From positions 1-7,476 of the forward strand of contig JAJRSN010000429.1 of NCBI GenBank assembly GCA_024278715.1: a DNA stretch of 7,476 nt, in the 5' to 3' direction. This document shows, piece after piece, positions 6,276 to 7,476 of this stretch (position 1 is the stretch's first letter; each line of letters begins with the position of its first letter). Under the pieces are notes generated by a model that made no database searches, had not been told where the DNA came from, and saw only the letters and a program-made list of their open reading frames with translations. Origin of the DNA: Calditrichota bacterium (lineage in GTDB: Bacteria > Calditrichota > Calditrichia > Calditrichales > Calditrichaceae). The position numbers and the translations under genes were made by a program.

Positions 6276-6282
6276 AAAAATT

Positions 6283-7476
6283 ATGGCTCAAAATCTGATC
6301 GAAAAAATTGCTCAACGTTTTGCCGTCGGTTTGGAAACCGGGCACCAAGTGCATTCCGGCGATTATATTATGATTCAACCCGCTTACGTAATGACTCACG
6401 ACAATACCGGCGCGGTCATTCCCAAATTCCTAAAAATCGGAGCAAAAAAATTATTTAATCCGCGTCAGGTTGTTCACACGCTCGATCATAATATCCAGGA
6501 CAAATCGGAAAAGAACCTGCAGAAATACCGCAAAATAGAAGCCTTTTCGCGCGAAACTGGCGCCGACTTTTATCCTGCCGGTCGCGGTATAGGGCATCAG
6601 ATTATGTGCGAAGAGGGTTACGCCTGGCCAGGAACCATGGTTGTGGCATCGGACAGTCATTCTAACATGTACGGGGGACTGGGCTGTTTGGGAACGCCTA
6701 TCGTCCGCACCGATGCGGCTGCCGTTTGGGCTTCGGGCAAAACATGGTGGCAGGTTCCCCCGGCGGTAAAATTGGAATTGCGGGGAGAACTTCGTCCGGG
6801 AGTTACCGGTAAAGACGTGATCATTGCGCTCGCGGGTTTCTTTAGCAACGATGAAGTTTTGAATCATGCCATTGAATTCACGGGAGAAGGTATTCGGCAT
6901 CTTTCCATCGACCAGCGATTGACCATTGCCAACATGACTACCGAATGGGGTGCTTTAGCCGGGGTGTTTCCGGTTGATGAAAAAACCATCGAGTGGCTGG
7001 AATCCCGGGCGCGATATGTCAAAGAAAGAGGTTTAGCCGGAGTGCCTTCGGACGCGGACGGAAAAGGCGAGCATCCCAGACTCAACGAAAAAAGAATTCA
7101 GGAATTAAAGAATAAAAAATTAACCGCAGACGCCGACGCTTATTACGCCAAAGAGATCGTTCTTGATCTGGAGAGCGTTGTTCCGTATGCAGCAGGACCG
7201 GACACGGTTAAAGTAATCAATCCGGTATCAGAGTTAGCCAAAAAGAATATTAAAATCAACAAAGCCTATCTTGTTTCCTGCGTGAATAGTCGTCCGGAAG
7301 ATATTGCTCAGGCTGCGGAAGTGATTAAGGGTAAAAAGGTAGCCGCGCACGTAAAATTCTATATTGCGGCAGCCTCCGCCGATGTTCAAAAAGAGGCGGA
7401 AAAACACGGTTACTGGAAAACTCTGCTAAACGCCGGAGCCGTTCCTCTGCCGCCGGGCTGCGGTCCCTGCATCGGA
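6283..7476 (+). CDS. homoaconitase, fungal Lys4-like (aconitase superfamily), 3' end outside window
   Basis: An open frame of 398 codons runs from ATG 6283 to the window edge without a stop. Fungal-type enzymes are about 690 residues, so about 290 remain. The sequence follows yeast Lys4 closely as I remember it: 'VHSGDY' (23-28), 'THDN' (38-41), 'TLDHNIQDKSEKNL' (66-79), 'YPAGRGIGHQIM' (97-108), 'VASDSHSNMYGGLG' (121-134), 'GTPIVRTDAAAVWASG' (137-152), 'IEFTGEG' (197-203), 'RLTIANMTTEWGAL' (212-225), 'KINKAYLVSC' (324-333). Cys333, Cys393 and Cys396 (GCGPC) would bind the [4Fe-4S] cluster. The expected reaction converts homocitrate to homoisocitrate via cis-homoaconitate in alpha-aminoadipate lysine synthesis. 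Use as an aconitase is the main alternative. Yeast SCTNSR is SCVNSR here. There is no mitochondrial presequence: the protein begins at the mature N-terminus. Start supported by AGAGG (6271-6275). Confidence 0.88.
   Translation, partial: MAQNLIEKIAQRFAVGLETGHQVHSGDYIMIQPAYVMTHDNTGAVIPKFLKIGAKKLFNPRQVVHTLDHNIQDKSEKNLQKYRKIEAFSRETGADFYPAGRGIGHQIMCEEGYAWPGTMVVASDSHSNMYGGLGCLGTPIVRTDAAAVWASGKTWWQVPPAVKLELRGELRPGVTGKDVIIALAGFFSNDEVLNHAIEFTGEGIRHLSIDQRLTIANMTTEWGALAGVFPVDEKTIEWLESRARYVKERGLAGVPSDADGKGEHPRLNEKRIQELKNKKLTADADAYYAKEIVLDLESVVPYAAGPDTVKVINPVSELAKKNIKINKAYLVSCVNSRPEDIAQAAEVIKGKKVAAHVKFYIAAASADVQKEAEKHGYWKTLLNAGAVPLPPGCGPCIG

Larger units (their letters stand above)
5374..6282. other. 909-bp gene-free region composed of several unrelated small repeats
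   Basis: I find no credible coding region in this stretch. Both strands are broken by stops, and the short open frames lack ribosome binding sites or family resemblance. Instead it contains, in order: ATTAAAG/CTTACAAG repeats (5444-5573), an AAATCCGAA-type element (about 5597-5715), a nested G/C hairpin (5759-5815), GTGAC...GTCAC arms around ACGAGTAACGAG (5853-5878), a TCCGTAGGAAT plus stem-loop element (5938-5984), a TGCCCTTCAGGGCA hairpin (6010-6023) and a CTTTGTG array (6128-6164). The last 100 bases supply the leader of the homoaconitase gene, with a weak promoter-like pair TTGATT (6222-6227) and TAATTT (6245-6250) at 17-base spacing. No classical terminator for the alarmone synthetase gene is visible. 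Confidence 0.7.

Noticed and set aside
6204..6458. 84-codon + strand frame starting with GTG and overlapping the start of the homoaconitase
   Set aside because: It overlaps the homoaconitase in another frame, is rich in Arg, Lys and Ser as out-of-frame translations often are, and has no ribosome binding site.
6451..7085. Several minus-strand open frames inside the homoaconitase gene
   Set aside because: They are shadows of the strongly conserved + strand coding frame.

Overview
The window looks like a chromosomal piece from a free-living bacterium of the FCB side of the tree (Calditrichota, Ignavibacteria, KSB1 or a similar lineage). The main evidence is a large secreted peptidase that ends in a type IX secretion (T9SS) type-A sorting domain of the 'NFPNPFNS ... 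SGVYFYRL ... KKLILLR' kind. Base composition is moderate and slightly AT-leaning, with strong AGGAGG-like ribosome binding sites. The exact phylum is an inference. All genes that I support are on the + strand.

Layout: (1) 1-336 is the C-terminal end of an M14-family zinc carboxypeptidase-like protein. (2) 15 bp later, 352-1257 encodes an exported DUF1460 protein, an NlpC/P60-like N-acetylmuramoyl-L-alanine amidase. (3) After a 179-bp gap, 1437-3875 encodes a complete multidomain secreted M14 carboxypeptidase with all zinc and catalytic residues and a T9SS tail. These three form a peptide and cell-wall-peptide degradation neighbourhood. (4) After a 247-bp gap containing tiny ORFs, a weak promoter candidate and a hairpin that would mask the ribosome binding site, 4123-5373 encodes a single-domain (p)ppGpp synthetase (RelA/SpoT nucleotidyltransferase) fused to C-terminal TPR repeats, with no hydrolase, TGS or ACT domain. 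(5) 5374-6282 is a gene-free stretch of about 0.9 kb, unusually rich in different small repeat families: ATTAAAG repeats, an AAATCCGAA element, a nested G/C hairpin, a TCCGTAGGAAT plus stem-loop element, and a CTTTGTG array. (6) 6283 to the window end is the first 398 codons of a homoaconitase resembling fungal Lys4 far more than the two-subunit bacterial/archaeal HacAB type. It runs off the window just after the second Fe-S cysteine motif.

How they fit together: the peptidase/amidase block suggests that extracellular or periplasmic peptides and muropeptides are used as nutrients. The alarmone synthetase is a starvation or stress signal producer whose TPR half may sense a partner protein. The homoaconitase suggests lysine biosynthesis through alpha-aminoadipate, or a Lys4-like enzyme used as an aconitase. 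A functional link between these blocks is not shown by the sequence. The most noteworthy items are the RelA/SpoT-TPR fusion with its sequestered ribosome binding site, the fungal-type homoaconitase, and the repeat-packed intergenic region. I see no CRISPR array, tRNA, rRNA, transposase or phage gene.
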